A DNA stretch of 64,000 nucleotides from Neocallimastix lanati (nom. inval.). Its lineage: Eukaryota > Neocallimastigomycota > Neocallimastigomycetes > Neocallimastigales > Neocallimastigaceae. The translations under genes were made by a program, and so were the position numbers. Shown piece after piece: positions 12,578 to 24,700 of the stretch. How positions within the stretch are numbered: position 1 is the stretch's first letter; each line of letters starts with the position of its first letter. The stretch is from NCBI GenBank assembly GCA_016946835.1, contig JACVTC010000172.1, forward strand, positions 273,415 through 337,414, in the 5' to 3' direction. Under the pieces are notes generated by a model that saw only the letters and a list, made by a program, of their open reading frames with translations, made no database searches and had not been told where the DNA came from.

Positions 12578-15500
12578 ATGAATTACACAGTACCTGATCA
12601 ATTAAAAGAAATTTTACTTAGAAGAAGGAATAAAGTTCTTATAAATTGTGAAAATAATATATGTGATATTTATAAAGACAATGTTTTAAAAAGAATCAAT
12701 GAATTTGATCATCTTAAAAATTGCTGTTCAATAGAAAATGTAATGGAAAATTCAATTGATGTAAAAATTAATGGTACAATTTTAAAATTTATTAATGGTG
12801 AATTAGACAATAATATTAAAGAAATTGAAAATTTTAAAAGTGAATATGAAAGTCTTTCTAAAATAATTAAGGAAGAAACAGATATTATCAATGATAAAAT
12901 GAAGCTCGCACTTTCATTTAATGAAAATTTAGGAAATCTTGGATATTCAATGGATGAAAAAATGTTTAGAATAGTATCAACTTTAAATATAAAAGATATT
13001 GAAGAATTGAATAATGAAATTATCCCAAAATTAAAAAATATGATTGGTAATAATGTTGAATATAAGCCTTTATATCCAAATTTTCCAAGTCAAGTTATCA
13101 ATATGAAGAATATAGTTTTATATTTAAATGCAATTGTTCATTATTGGTCTGGAGGAAAATATATACCATATACTGAGGTTGAGGAAAGAGAAAAAACCAA
13201 TATTGAAGTTCAATATAAAAATATTTCTGTTGGTAAAATAGAAGATATTCATGAATTAATGAGAAATTTAATGAGTGCTGCGGAAGCTATTTCTGAACAA
13301 GATATTAAAGATTTAAATATATATTTTGAAAATTATAGTGATTTTATAAATACAGTACCGGAAATTATAGGTAATAAAGAAAATTTAGCTATAACAGTAA
13401 ATTTAATTATAAAGAATAGTAAGGAAATTCCAATGGATAAACTTGTATCAAGATTTTCCACTGTTACTGATGTATTGAGATTAGCTGCTGTTATGTCCGG
13501 TCAAAGTGCTTCATTAAGAAATGTTAAATTTAAATCATTTTCTAATAAAGAAAGAAGATTTTTAATGGAATTATTAAACAATTGTGGTAATAGATTAGAA
13601 GATTTCTATAAAAATGGAAATTTGTGGGAAAGACTTTGTGAAAAAATACATCCAAATATATATAAAAAGAAATATCCAGATTTAGTAGACGATTTATTAG
13701 GTGCATATAAATTTAAAAGAAATGTGAAATCTTTTAAGAAAGAAATAGACAATTATAAGATCATTTTAAGTTCATATAATTATTATAAAGAGAATCCAGA
13801 TCTTGTTATTGAAACATCTGATAACAGGAAGGTATTAAATAAGCAAAGTTCAAAAATGGATATAAAAGTTAAAGAATTTATAGATGCATTTTATATATTA
13901 GCTAAAATTAGACCAAAAATCCCTGAACAAATTTATTCAAATATTAATGATATTAAATCAAAATTGATTGAACATCCTGAAAGCAATAAGCCAATATTAA
14001 ATATCGAAACTTTAAAAATTGAAGAGAGAATTGAACAATTGAATGCAAAAATTGTTGAAATGGAAGATAAAACAAAAGCTTATAAGCAAGCACATAAAAG
14101 ATATGCAACAAAGGTTGCGGAAACATTAAATGGAAAAGAATTTGATGAAACATTAAAGCTTTTGTCGCAAAGACCAGGTATTTTTTCAAGGCGTTTAGAT
14201 GAACTTTTAACAAAGGTTAATGATGATGATAAAGTACTTAAATACTTTGAAGAACTTGCTCCTAAAATATCAGTTAAAGTTTTACTTAGTTTAAAGGGTT
14301 ATTTCCAGAAGCGTTTTGAAAAGTTAAAAGTTAGAGTATTTCTAATTAAAGGGAAAACCTCAAAGTTATATTTGAAAAAAAACGTAAAAGAAGCACTAAG
14401 TTTGGATTTGTGTGAAAAAATATGTACTATTTGTGATCAAGCTTTAATCAATCATTTTAAAGATAAACCAAAATTAAATAATGTTTACATAAGCGAAAAA
14501 TTAAAAAAGTATCTTATTCCTCTTGATGTAAGAAGTGCAAGTTCTGCTTTGGAAACTTATTCAAAGAGTTCTCGCTTTGATTTGTCTTTTAAAAAATTAA
14601 CCGAAGAAGAACAAAAAGAATATATTAAAGATTTAGAAATTGAATTGGAAAATTATGAAGGAAAATTAAAAGACATTAATGAAAAATTAATTCAATTACA
14701 AACTAATATTAATAAAGAGGGAATAACAGATGACGAAAAAAATAATATTGCCAATGATATTAAAACACTTGAAGGAAATAATAATGAATTAAATGATAAA
14801 ATAAATAACATAAAATCAAAAATAATGAACGTAAAATCTGAATTGGGTAAAGGAAAGTGTAATAAGGTAAGATTATTTATTTGGTGGACTAATACTAAAA
14901 ATGGTACTAGAATTGATATTGATTTATCAGCAGTGATATTTAATAAAGATTTTGAACAAATGGAACATGTTTCATTCACAAATTTGAAGAGTGATAATTA
15001 TGAAGTTTATCATTCTGGTGACATTGTAGATGGTGGTGATGTAAATGGTAAAGGCGCAGCAGAATTTATTGATTTTGATCCAGAACAAATTGTTGCAGGA
15101 GGTGGTCGTTACATTTCTGCAAGTGTTATATCCTATAGTGGTATCGAATTCAACAAACTTGATAACTGTAAATTCGGTTGGATGGAAAGAGAAAGCTTAT
15201 CTAGTAATGAGTTATTTGAACCAAAAACTGTTCGACAGAAGTTAGATATCAATGTTGATAAAACATCCACTACCCCGGTCGTATTTGATTGTTTAACTCG
15301 TGAAGTTGTATGGCTTGATGCTACTTTAATTCAAAAAGGTTCATGCATTTGTATCGAAAACAGTAAGAAATCAATGAATGCTATTTTATATTATTATCTT
15401 TGTCCGCTAAAGGATGATATATATGATTTAATTAATTTACATGTTCAAGCAAGAGGAGGTAATTTAGTTAAGTCAGAAAATGAATTATCAGAAGGTGATA

Positions 15501-15610
15501 TTGCCTTTGTTCCATATTTACCATATAAATGCAAAGAAGGTGTTAAATATATAAGACCAACCGATTTGGATATAATTTTATCAGAATATATGACTTCAGC
15601 ATTAAAATAG
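12578..15610 (+). CDS. Large TerD-domain protein, bacterial-type architecture
   Basis: Intronless, 1010 aa from the first ATG at 12578 (the frame upstream offers only a TTG at 12572). The C-terminal part (about residues 760-905) is a TerD-like domain: DIDLSAVIFNKDF, YHSGDIVDGGD, GKGAAEFIDFDPEQI and GGGRYISASVISYSG, with several acidic residues that would fit the calcium sites of TerD proteins. The preceding region has LLSQRPGIFSRRLDELLTKV, YFQKR...KVRVFLIKGK and YLIPLDVRSASSAL, in the order I recall for bacterial TerD proteins of the MXAN_6230/SCO0854 type; the N-terminus has LLRRRNKVLI and YKPLYPNFPSQV. A coiled coil (about 680-755) separates the two. TerD proteins take part in bacterial tellurite, stress and phage-related systems; the role here is unknown. 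No signal peptide or membrane segment. The single exon and bacterial architecture suggest horizontal transfer. Confidence 0.8.
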   Translation: MNYTVPDQLKEILLRRRNKVLINCENNICDIYKDNVLKRINEFDHLKNCCSIENVMENSIDVKINGTILKFINGELDNNIKEIENFKSEYESLSKIIKEETDIINDKMKLALSFNENLGNLGYSMDEKMFRIVSTLNIKDIEELNNEIIPKLKNMIGNNVEYKPLYPNFPSQVINMKNIVLYLNAIVHYWSGGKYIPYTEVEEREKTNIEVQYKNISVGKIEDIHELMRNLMSAAEAISEQDIKDLNIYFENYSDFINTVPEIIGNKENLAITVNLIIKNSKEIPMDKLVSRFSTVTDVLRLAAVMSGQSASLRNVKFKSFSNKERRFLMELLNNCGNRLEDFYKNGNLWERLCEKIHPNIYKKKYPDLVDDLLGAYKFKRNVKSFKKEIDNYKIILSSYNYYKENPDLVIETSDNRKVLNKQSSKMDIKVKEFIDAFYILAKIRPKIPEQIYSNINDIKSKLIEHPESNKPILNIETLKIEERIEQLNAKIVEMEDKTKAYKQAHKRYATKVAETLNGKEFDETLKLLSQRPGIFSRRLDELLTKVNDDDKVLKYFEELAPKISVKVLLSLKGYFQKRFEKLKVRVFLIKGKTSKLYLKKNVKEALSLDLCEKICTICDQALINHFKDKPKLNNVYISEKLKKYLIPLDVRSASSALETYSKSSRFDLSFKKLTEEEQKEYIKDLEIELENYEGKLKDINEKLIQLQTNINKEGITDDEKNNIANDIKTLEGNNNELNDKINNIKSKIMNVKSELGKGKCNKVRLFIWWTNTKNGTRIDIDLSAVIFNKDFEQMEHVSFTNLKSDNYEVYHSGDIVDGGDVNGKGAAEFIDFDPEQIVAGGGRYISASVISYSGIEFNKLDNCKFGWMERESLSSNELFEPKTVRQKLDINVDKTSTTPVVFDCLTREVVWLDATLIQKGSCICIENSKKSMNAILYYYLCPLKDDIYDLINLHVQARGGNLVKSENELSEGDIAFVPYLPYKCKEGVKYIRPTDLDIILSEYMTSALK

Positions 15611-16156
15611 ATTTATTTCATATTTAATATAATATAATGTATTTGTATTTAAATGTCAAACGCTTGTAAATTATATAATAATTTTAACAAATTTATAAAA
15701 TTTTTATTATATTTTATTATAATTGTTATTGTTATATTTTTTAAGATAAAGTTAATATATTTTAATAATAATAATAATAATATTTATTCGGAAAATGCTA
15801 ATATAGTTCAAAGTGTATAAATAATTTTAAGGAATTAAATAAAAACGTAAAAATTTTATATTATATAAATGTTAATTAAGCATTTAATTAATAATATATA
15901 TATATATATTATTATTAAGATTTTCAGTAATTAATAATAATTATTTTTATTTTTTCTTCTCTTTTCTTTTTTTTTTTTTTTTTCTACTTCTAAATTTTTT
16001 TCTTTCTTTATTCTTATATTTTTAGTTTTATTTTATTTTATTTTATTTTATTTTATTTTATTTTATTCAATATGTACTTTATATTCATATCAATTATTTA
16101 TTTTATTTTATTTTATTTTATTTTATTTTATTCAATCTGTACTTTATATTTATAGA
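15611..16156. other. Intergenic region, no gene seen
   Basis: A/T-rich with (ATTTT)n runs. The short phrase TTATTCAATNTGTACTTTAT appears twice (about 16064-16083 and 16129-16148) and a similar one near 35805, each after a TTTTA run. Confidence 0.6.
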
Positions 16157-16515
<359 letters not shown>

Positions 16516-16959
16516 CCCATATTCATATTCTATTATTTATTTTATTTTATTATTATTATTAATTAATAAGAAAATAACGAGTGTGCATTTCGAAAATTTT
16601 TTTTACAAAAATTTGTATTTTGTTATATGGCTTAAATATTTTTAATTTTAAGCCACTTAATTTTATTAAAATTATAATGAACAATAATTAATTAAATAAA
16701 TAAAATTACAATTCTCAAAAATTTTTAAACACGTAATCTTACGTGGGGCGTATATCTAATTGTATCATAATTTTGTGTCTTTTTTCTACAATTTTTAAAA
16801 AGTCATATATTCACAATATGGCGTGAATAATAATTGTGGTGATATTTTATAACGTAAATTTATATGCCACCAAGAATTTGGGAAATTCAACTGGACAAAA
16901 TTCAACTTTTGGTGAAATACAATACTTCAATAAATAATAATTAGGTTAGGTATTTCTAT

Positions 16960-17275
16960 TTAACATTAAAAAATAAAATAAAAATAAGAAATAAGAAAAC
17001 TTTTTTTATAAACATTGAAAAATAAAATAAAAATAATAGGAAAACTTTTTTTTAACATCAAAAAATAAAATAAAAATAAATAAACATTTTTTTTTAATGC
17101 TTAAAAAACAAAAAAAAAAACAAAAATAAGAAATAAGAAAACTTTTTTTTTTTAAACATTAAAAAATAAAATAAAAATAATAGGAAAACTTTTTTTTAAC
17201 ATCAAAAAATAAAATAAAAATAAATAAAAAATTTTTTTTTTAAGCATTTAAAAAAAAAAAAATAAAATTAAAATA
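16960..17275. repeat. Higher-order A/T repeat (A-B-C, A'-B'-C')
   Basis: Three related units, each an AAAATAAAATAAAAATAA-like block ending in AAAACTTTTTTT or CATTTTTTTT, are followed by the same three variants in the same order. The variants are marked by AAGAAATAAGAAAAC, AATAGGAAAAC and AATAAAYA. This implies duplication of an already triplicated unit of about 160 bases. It lies upstream of the FLYWCH/MULE remnant. Confidence 0.75.
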
Positions 17276-17490
17276 AAAAATAAAATAAAAAATAAAAAAA
17301 TAAATAAATAAATAAATAAATAAAATAGTGAATAAAGAAATAATAAATAATTAATAATTAAATAATTATTTAAATAATTATATAGTTAATTAAAAAAAGG
17401 TTTATTATTTTAAATATTAAAAAAAAAAAAGTATCATAGCATTTAAAAGTATATTTATTAAAATATTTTATTGAAAAATTTTAATTATCA
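17276..17490. other. A/T-rich spacer upstream of FLYWCH/MULE remnant
   Basis: Low complexity; no feature was recognised. Confidence 0.5.
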
Positions 17491-18902
17491 ATGGAAGACA
17501 ATATCGAAATTGACATAAGTGAAATAAATCGAGGAAATGGACAAATTATTATTAATAAAAAATACAAATTTAATTTTTCATTTCAAAGGAAAGATAAATC
17601 AAAAATTTATAGATGCACTGAATATAAGACTTTAAATAAATGTAAATCTTTAAATGATAAAAAGGAAATTTTAAAATATGAAAGTTTACATAACCATCTC
17701 GAAAAAGAAATTGATGTGTCTATATCAGTAGAAAACATAAAATTAAGGAAGAAATTAGGAAAAATTTAATTCCTATGGATATAAAACCTAAACATATATT
17801 TAATGCCGTTTCTCAAGAAATGGGACTTATATATCCCGAATATAGTACAATTAGATCCCAAATAATAAGAAATATACATAAACAATTTCCTCCAAACATA
17901 AAAAGTTTTGATGATATTCCCATTGAATCAAAATATTATAAAACGAAAAGAAATGAAAATTTTATGATATTTAAAAATACTGATCTAATAATCTTTCAAT
18001 CACCATTCCAAGCATATTTATTTTCGAATTATCATAAAAATATATTTGCGGACGGTACATTTTATGCAGCACCGAAATTTAATTATCAGTTATTTATAAC
18101 AAGAACTTATATTGGGGAATTTAATATGCTTTACACTTCTATATTAAAAAATAAAAAACAATCTATATATGAAACATTATTTAAAGAAATAAAAAAAAAT
18201 GCAAATAAATTTAGGAGTATTACATTAATTACTACAATTAATTTTCATTGTGATTTTGAACAAGGTATATCTAATGCTGCAAAAAAAGTTTTTCCCAATA
18301 TAAATATTAAATATTGTGTTTGGCCTTACAAAAGATCATTAGAAAAACAAAAAAATATATTATGTTATCATGAAGTGAAGAATAATAATGATGCATATAT
18401 TTATTATAAAGCTATTTCGAACTTACCGTTTATAAACTCTAAATATATATTTGATATTTATATTATAATAAAAAGAATTTGTCAAAAAAAAAAGTATAAT
18501 AATTTTCTACAATTTTTAGAATATTTTAATAAAAATTATTTACTTAAGTATAATGTTAATAATTGGAATTATTATGAAATATAGAGTATTTAACAAACAT
18601 CAGAATCTTATAATAGCTACTTAAATAATATATTTCCAAATAAACCTTTATTTTATAAATTAATATATATATTAAAAGAAGAAGAAAACTTATCTTATAA
18701 TGATTACCAAAGGAGAACTAAAGGAACTTGGAAAAAAAAGCAAAAAATATTTAATGTAACTGATGAAATTAAAATTTTAATTGAAAATTACAAAAGAAAG
18801 GAAATAAATTTATTTTATAATGGATGCAACAGAAATGAATTAGTTAAATTATGGAAAGATTGTTTAATTGATTTAAACGATATACATATTAATTTAAAAT
18901 AA
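17491..18902 (+). pseudogene. FLYWCH zinc finger + MULE transposase-like protein, broken
   Basis: The first 92 codons form a FLYWCH-type domain (GNGQIIINKKYKFNFSF, IYRCTEYKTLNKCKS, ESLHNHLEKE). The continuation NLIPMDIKPKHIFNAVSQEM is in another frame, so a one-base change around 17740-17760 splits the gene. The second part (17775-18584) carries a MULE-type DDE region: the first acidic residue in FADGTFYAAPK, then FHCDFEQGISNAAKKVFPN. Two in-frame stops (18582-18584 and shortly after) precede the remaining C-terminal part (QTSESYNSYLN ... LVKLWKDCLIDLN), which ends at 18902. FLYWCH/MULE proteins are derived from Mutator-like transposons and often multiply in fungal genomes. No terminal inverted repeats were found, so it may be a domesticated family member that has since decayed. 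The frame of 17775-18584 is otherwise clean, so decay is recent. Confidence 0.8.
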
Positions 18903-19033
18903 ATAATCTTAATTTAAAAAAATGCTAGAAAAATACAAATTTATTAATTTTAAATTTATATTTATAATCGTTTAAATAATAATTAAATAATCTTAATTTA
19001 AAAAAATGCAAGAAAAATACAAATTTATTTACC
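18900..19033. repeat. Direct repeat of about 46 bases, two copies
   Basis: AATAATCTTAATTTAAAAAA plus TGCNAGAAAAATACAAATTT occurs at about 18901-18948 and again at about 18985-19030, directly after the transposase remnant. Confidence 0.8.
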
Positions 19034-19098
19034 TATTGTGTTTATTTAATAATCTTAATAGAAATTATCTTTTAGTTATTTTTATTAAGTACTAGTTA

Positions 19099-19266
19099 AA
19101 TTTTTATTAATATCAATATCAATATTATATAATTATAAATTTTATTAATATCAATATCAATATTATATAATTAAAAATTTTATTAATATCAATATCAATA
19201 TTATATAATTATAAATTTTATTAATATCAATATCAATATTATATAATTATAAATTTTATTAATGTC
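19099..19266. repeat. 38-base tandem repeat, about 4.4 copies
   Basis: The unit reads AAATTTTATTAATATCAATA followed by TCAATATTATATAATTAT. Copies are nearly identical and adjoin without spacers. Confidence 0.9.
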
Positions 19267-19902
19267 AATATACTTTCCAAAATTAATTATGTTTTTAAAA
19301 ATTTTAAATTCAATAAAAGATTTTTATTATTTTATTAAAATTCTAATTGTTATTATTATATTATAATAATAATTGATTCATATTGATCAAACATTATAAA
19401 TATTACTACGCAAATAATTTATTATTTTAATAGGATCAATTATTCAACTCTTATTGTTTTAATTTGTAATTCTTATATTATTTAAATTAATATATATATA
19501 TATCTGTAATTTCGTTACAATATCGTTTATGAAAATATGAATTATAAATAATTAAAATTATTTACTTTTCATTTAATTTTTTTTATTTACTATTTATTTA
19601 TTTTTTTTTTATAATAAAATATAATAATTAAAAGACAAACAATATTATAACTAAAATTTTATTTTTTTATAAAAATAAATGAAAAAAAATTAAAATATAT
19701 CTATATATATAAAATAATTATATTTTTATTTTATTTTATTTTATATTTATTTCACCTATATACTTTATTATTTAATATTTTTATATATGTTAAACTTATA
19801 TATATTTATATGGTTTGTATATTATCTTAATTTTTAAAAAAATAATATAAAGTTTAATAATAAATTTAAAATTAATCTATAAAAAATCTATTTTTTATTT
19901 AT
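19267..19902. other. Intergenic region, no gene seen
   Basis: A/T-rich; only short dinucleotide and TTTTA runs were seen. Confidence 0.5.
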
Positions 19903-20386
19903 TTAACCACACCAACACCAACCATATTCAGTAAGATAGTATTTACCAACTATATCATAAACATGAACATCACGATCAACATAACCTCTCCATGAAAATC
20001 CACCTCTTGTGTTATTTGGTGTGTAATATTTTCTCTTGTGTTATTTGGTGTGTAATAACATCCATTTTTGGTACTTATATGTCTAGTAATCCATTTTAAT
20101 TTATCTGGATTTTTATATTGTGTATCTCTAAGATATACTCTAACAGGGATTTCTCTATAATTAGCTACTGAATTACGGAGGAAACAGTCATAAAATCCAC
20201 GATTACTATTTTTATAATACCATAACATTTACATATATATGTATTTTTGCAATCTCTAGAATTAAGGAAATATAGATGAGATATATCTGAATATATAGCT
20301 GGTCCAACCAATTTTATACCACAAACATAAGTAATGCATACAGTAGCAATTAATAAAGCAGTTAATAATTTTTTAAATATTTTAAT
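19903..20386 (-). pseudogene. Small secreted cysteine-containing protein, broken
   Basis: Reading the minus strand, KIFKKLLTALLIATVCITYV is a typical signal peptide but begins with ATT where ATG is expected. It continues CGIKLVGPAIYSDISHLYF. After an (AT)n tract the frame shifts to LWYYKNSNRGFYDCFLRN and VRVYLRDTQYKNPDKLKW, then GCYYTPNNTR. A 29-base tandem duplication (20004-20061) shifts the frame again. The original ending GGFSWRGYVDRDVHVYDIVG ... YGWCWCG stops at 19903. The lost start, one microsatellite frameshift and the duplication make it a pseudogene. I do not recognise the family; a secreted protein of about 150 aa is all that can be said. Confidence 0.6.
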
Positions 20387-21039
20387 TTATAAAATTAATA
20401 CTTTAATATAATATTATAAAAAATACTAATTATAAACCTATTTATATATTTTCACTACAACAAAATACAAATTTTTGTAATAAAAATTTTCGAATGACCC
20501 CAAAATAACTAATTTAATAATAAAACATAATATTTTAATGTATGAAATTTTTGTATAAAATTGTATTCTTGTAAATATAAATATAAATTTAATAATAATT
20601 TAAGTTAAGAAATTATAAATATATTAAAAATATATTAATAATTTAAAACTTTGTTCTTTAATAATTATAATAAAAATTTCAAGTCTTTTGTTTATTTTTG
20701 AAGAAGAGAAGTAAACTAAAGAAAAGAAAGAGGAAATTTAATAATGAAATATTAATATTAATAAATAAAATAATATAAAATTAACTAGTATAATTAATAA
20801 TACGTGTTTATTAATTATTAGTGTTATTTATAAAATTATTTTATTTTTATTTGTAGTTTACGTTAAATATATTAAAAAGTATTATTTATATTTAAAGTGT
20901 AAATATAAATAATAAAGGTCACTTTACAAATACTTTGATAAGTAATAAAGTAGTCTCGTTTGTATAAATTTTTCTTTAAACTAGTATGTTTAGAGAGAAA
21001 TTTATCATTAATTATTATTATTATTATTATTTTATAAAT
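20387..21039. other. Intergenic region, no gene seen
   Basis: A/T-rich; contains an (ATT)n stretch near 21010. No coding signal. Confidence 0.5.
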
Positions 21040-21690
21040 TCTATTTTCTTTATAAGCATTCTCATATTTCTTTATCTTAATATTTAAATAACGATTCATT
21101 TCAATAGTTAATTTTTATAATTCATTTTATTTTAATTTTATTTTTTTTTGTAATTTTTTCGTTGTAAATTCTTTTTGAAACTGATAAAATAATTAATATT
21201 AATAAAAATAATTATTAATATATATATATATATATATAATATTAATAGAAAAGAATAATAATACTTTTTACAATGGTATAATTATTAATTATATATAAAT
21301 ATATAGTTATTTATAATTATTTTTAAATTTTCCTATTTTTATTTTTATTTTTATTTTTTTTATTTTTATTCTTTTTTTATTTTTATTCTTTTTTTATTTT
21401 TATTCTTTTTTTTTATATTTATTATTATAATTATTTTTTTCTTTATAAACATTCCCATATTTCTTTACTTTAATATTTAAATAACGATACATTTCAATAG
21501 TTATTTTTATATTTCATTTTATTTTAATTTTAATTTTAATTTTTTTGTTGCAATCTGTTTTTGAAACTGGTAAAATAATTAATATTAATAAAAATAATTA
21601 TTAATATATATATATAATATTAATAGAAAAGAAAAATAATATTTTTACTATGGTATAATTATTAATTTATATATAAATATATAATTATTT
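21040..21690. repeat. Imperfect direct duplication, two copies with a period of about 390 bases
   Basis: A block of about 260 bases starting TTCTTTATAAGCATTCTCAT and running through TTTAAATAACGATTCATTTC, GAAACTGATAAAATAATTAA and AATGGTATAATTATTAATTA (about 21045-21310) recurs at about 21438-21690 with scattered changes. Copies are separated by a TTTTTATTC-rich tract. It lies just beyond the 3' end of CFAP57. Confidence 0.75.
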
Positions 21691-21785
21691 TTAAATTAAT
21701 AGATTTATTTTTGAAAATTTTATTTATGTAATTTTAATTAATTGCTGTTGAGGTGGGGAATTGTCTATTAGATTTATATTAGGAT

Positions 21786-24700
21786 TTATTGAATTTTCAA
21801 CTATAATATAATTATTAATATAGAATTATGTTAGAAATTTATTATATATAAAGATATATAATACAAATATGGAATTTTTTTTAAAAGCTAACCATTAACC
21901 TGAGCTTTAAATGTGGCAATTTTATTGATAGCCCTTTTTTTTTTTAATCTTTCTTGATATTTTTTGCTCCTCATAAGAACTATTTTTTTTTTACTTGTAT
22001 CTTTAACAGATAAGCCATTAATTTCTTTTAAGTCATTAATTTGACTAGAAAAAATTATTTTTTATTAAAAATAATAAATGGTAAATAATTGTGAATACCA
22101 TTAAAAGTTGAATTTTTTCCTATTTTATTATATTATATAGTTATATTACTAACTTTATTAATTCATTGTTTGCTTTTAATAAAGGTTCATATTCCTCTTT
22201 AATGGTTTCGGCTGATTCTTGACTTTCTTTTTTCAAATTAGTTATTTCTTGTTTTAATACGGACATATGACTGTTATACTCATTAGTTACTTCTAAATCA
22301 ACATCATTATCAAAATTAATTTTTTTGCTTTTTTTACAATATATCCTATACATATTTTGTATCGCTTTCTATTTATATTTTGTTTTATTTTATATTTATT
22401 TTTTCATTTTTTTTAATTATATATAAATTATTATTTAAAAAAATTTAATCATTTATTAATTATTAAATCTCTATTTTTAATAATTGTAAGTATTATTACC
22501 TTAAATAAAATAGGTTCTTGTATATACGATATTGCTTTACTTAAATCTGACATCATTCTTTCTAAATATATATGAAGATCATGATTTTTTCTATGATTTT
22601 TGTTATATATTTCTTTTTGATCATTCAATTCTTTTTTCATTTTTTCAATGGTATCTTCTAGTTTTTTTCTATTTTCACTTATTGTAATTAATAAATTATT
22701 TTTTTCCTTTATAAATATAGAAAATATTATATATTAATATATATATATATTTATAATTTTTTTTTATTTGAATTTATTTTTAATAATATAATTTAAAATT
22801 AAATGAATTTTACATACGTTTATGCTATTTTTCATCTGTTCCATTTTTTCTTCTCTTGGTTCAACTTCTTTTCGTAATTTGTTAATATTATATTTTAAGA
22901 CAAATTTTGCTTTTTCAAGTTCTTGATTTTTTCTTTTTATTACAAAAACTTTTTTCTCAACATCATTTATTAAATAATTTTTATATAATATCTTATAATG
23001 ATAAAAATAAATACATGTATATATATATATAAATATAAATTTTTTTAATATATTAAATTTATTTATGCATTAATTATAGTGAAATATTTACATCTTTCTT
23101 TAATATTAATAATTCGTTTTCAAGTGATTCTATTTCAGTTTTTAAATTTTTTATTGATTTATTTAGTTTAACAATAACCTTTTTACTATCTTCAATATCT
23201 TTATTTAAACTAAGGAATTTTTTTTTTATAACTCCATTTTCTCCTTTTATTTTAAATCCTTTATCTATAGCATTTTTTAATTCCATTTGGTATCTTTTAT
23301 TTAATTCGATTATTTCTGTATCAATACTTTCTTCAGTTATTTTTCTAATTTCTTTATATTCTATTTCATTATTTCGTAGTTTGTCTTTTAGCTATTTATA
23401 TTAATATTTTTTATAATAATTATACTTTAATATCTATACAATACATTTAAATGTATATATTAAATAAATTTACTTTAGAAATTTCTTCAGATTTTTTAGA
23501 AATTTTTTTTTCTAATGATTGTGTAAATTTCAATAATTCATCTTGTTCTTTATTTTTAGCAGATATTACTTTATTTTCCCAATATTCATGTATTTCAGTA
23601 CTTTTTTTTTTCAATTTATTAAATTTTTCATATTGCTTTATTAATTTTTTAGTATATTTTGAATCTAATTCCTATAATTAATATAGTTAGTATTAATAAT
23701 AAATGATTTCAATTATTATAAATGTTATATTGTTTATTTATTTGACGATATATTTATTGTTAGTATTTATAATTACTTGTAGCTCAGTATGATATTTCTC
23801 CTTAGTATTATTCCATTGATCCTCTTGAATAATTAATGCTTTTTCTTTCTCTTCTTTTGTTCGTATTGTTGAAATTTTTAATTCTTCTATTTCTATATTA
23901 TATTTTTCAACTATCTCTTTTAAATTATCATTAAAATTCATATCTTTTAATCTCATTTGATATTCATATTCCATTTTTAGTTCTTCAATATTTCTAGTTA
24001 ATTCTGCTATATTTATATTTTGTTCTTCTAATTCTGAACGTGTTATTAAAACCTATATATATATAAAACTTAATAATTCTTTATTCAATTTTTAAATTTA
24101 TATTATAAATAAATATAAACGATTTACTTCATTAGAAAATTTAATTTTTGATTGAATTTTTGGTCCATTTTCGTCTTTATCAATGACATTATATATAAAT
24201 ATACATCCATCCTTTCCTGCTGTAATTAAGATTTGAGTATCAAATGATAATCCTATTGATGTAACTGAATCTGAATGTGCTGTGTATCTATAAAATTCTG
24301 ATGTGTCACTTATTAATGGATATCTTAATGGAATGACATCTCCTTTATCAGTACCTCCAAAGAGCATTCTTCCAGTATATGAAATAAGTATTTTTTGAAA
24401 TGTAACTTTATAATCTAATTCTCTTGTAACTTGTGACCCCACAATTTCCTATATTTTTTGAAAATTATGATATAGTAATTTTTTTTAAATTTAAAAACTT
24501 TAACTACTACATCCACTACATATTATAATTCTATTAATTTTTAATATATACTACCTGGAATACATGATCATTTCCTGATACCCATACTACAGATCCGTCA
24601 TAATTACATATTGCACTATTATATGAATTATCCTTACATATATATTCTGATACCCTTTTCATTTGATGTATATCCCATACATATACTGCTCCATCTGATC

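Noticed and set aside
19099-19266. CRISPR-like array
   Set aside because: The 38-base units are directly adjacent with no unique spacers, and this is eukaryotic DNA.
22141-23974. Several short minus-strand ORFs as separate small genes
   Set aside because: They are coiled-coil exons of the same CFAP57 gene.
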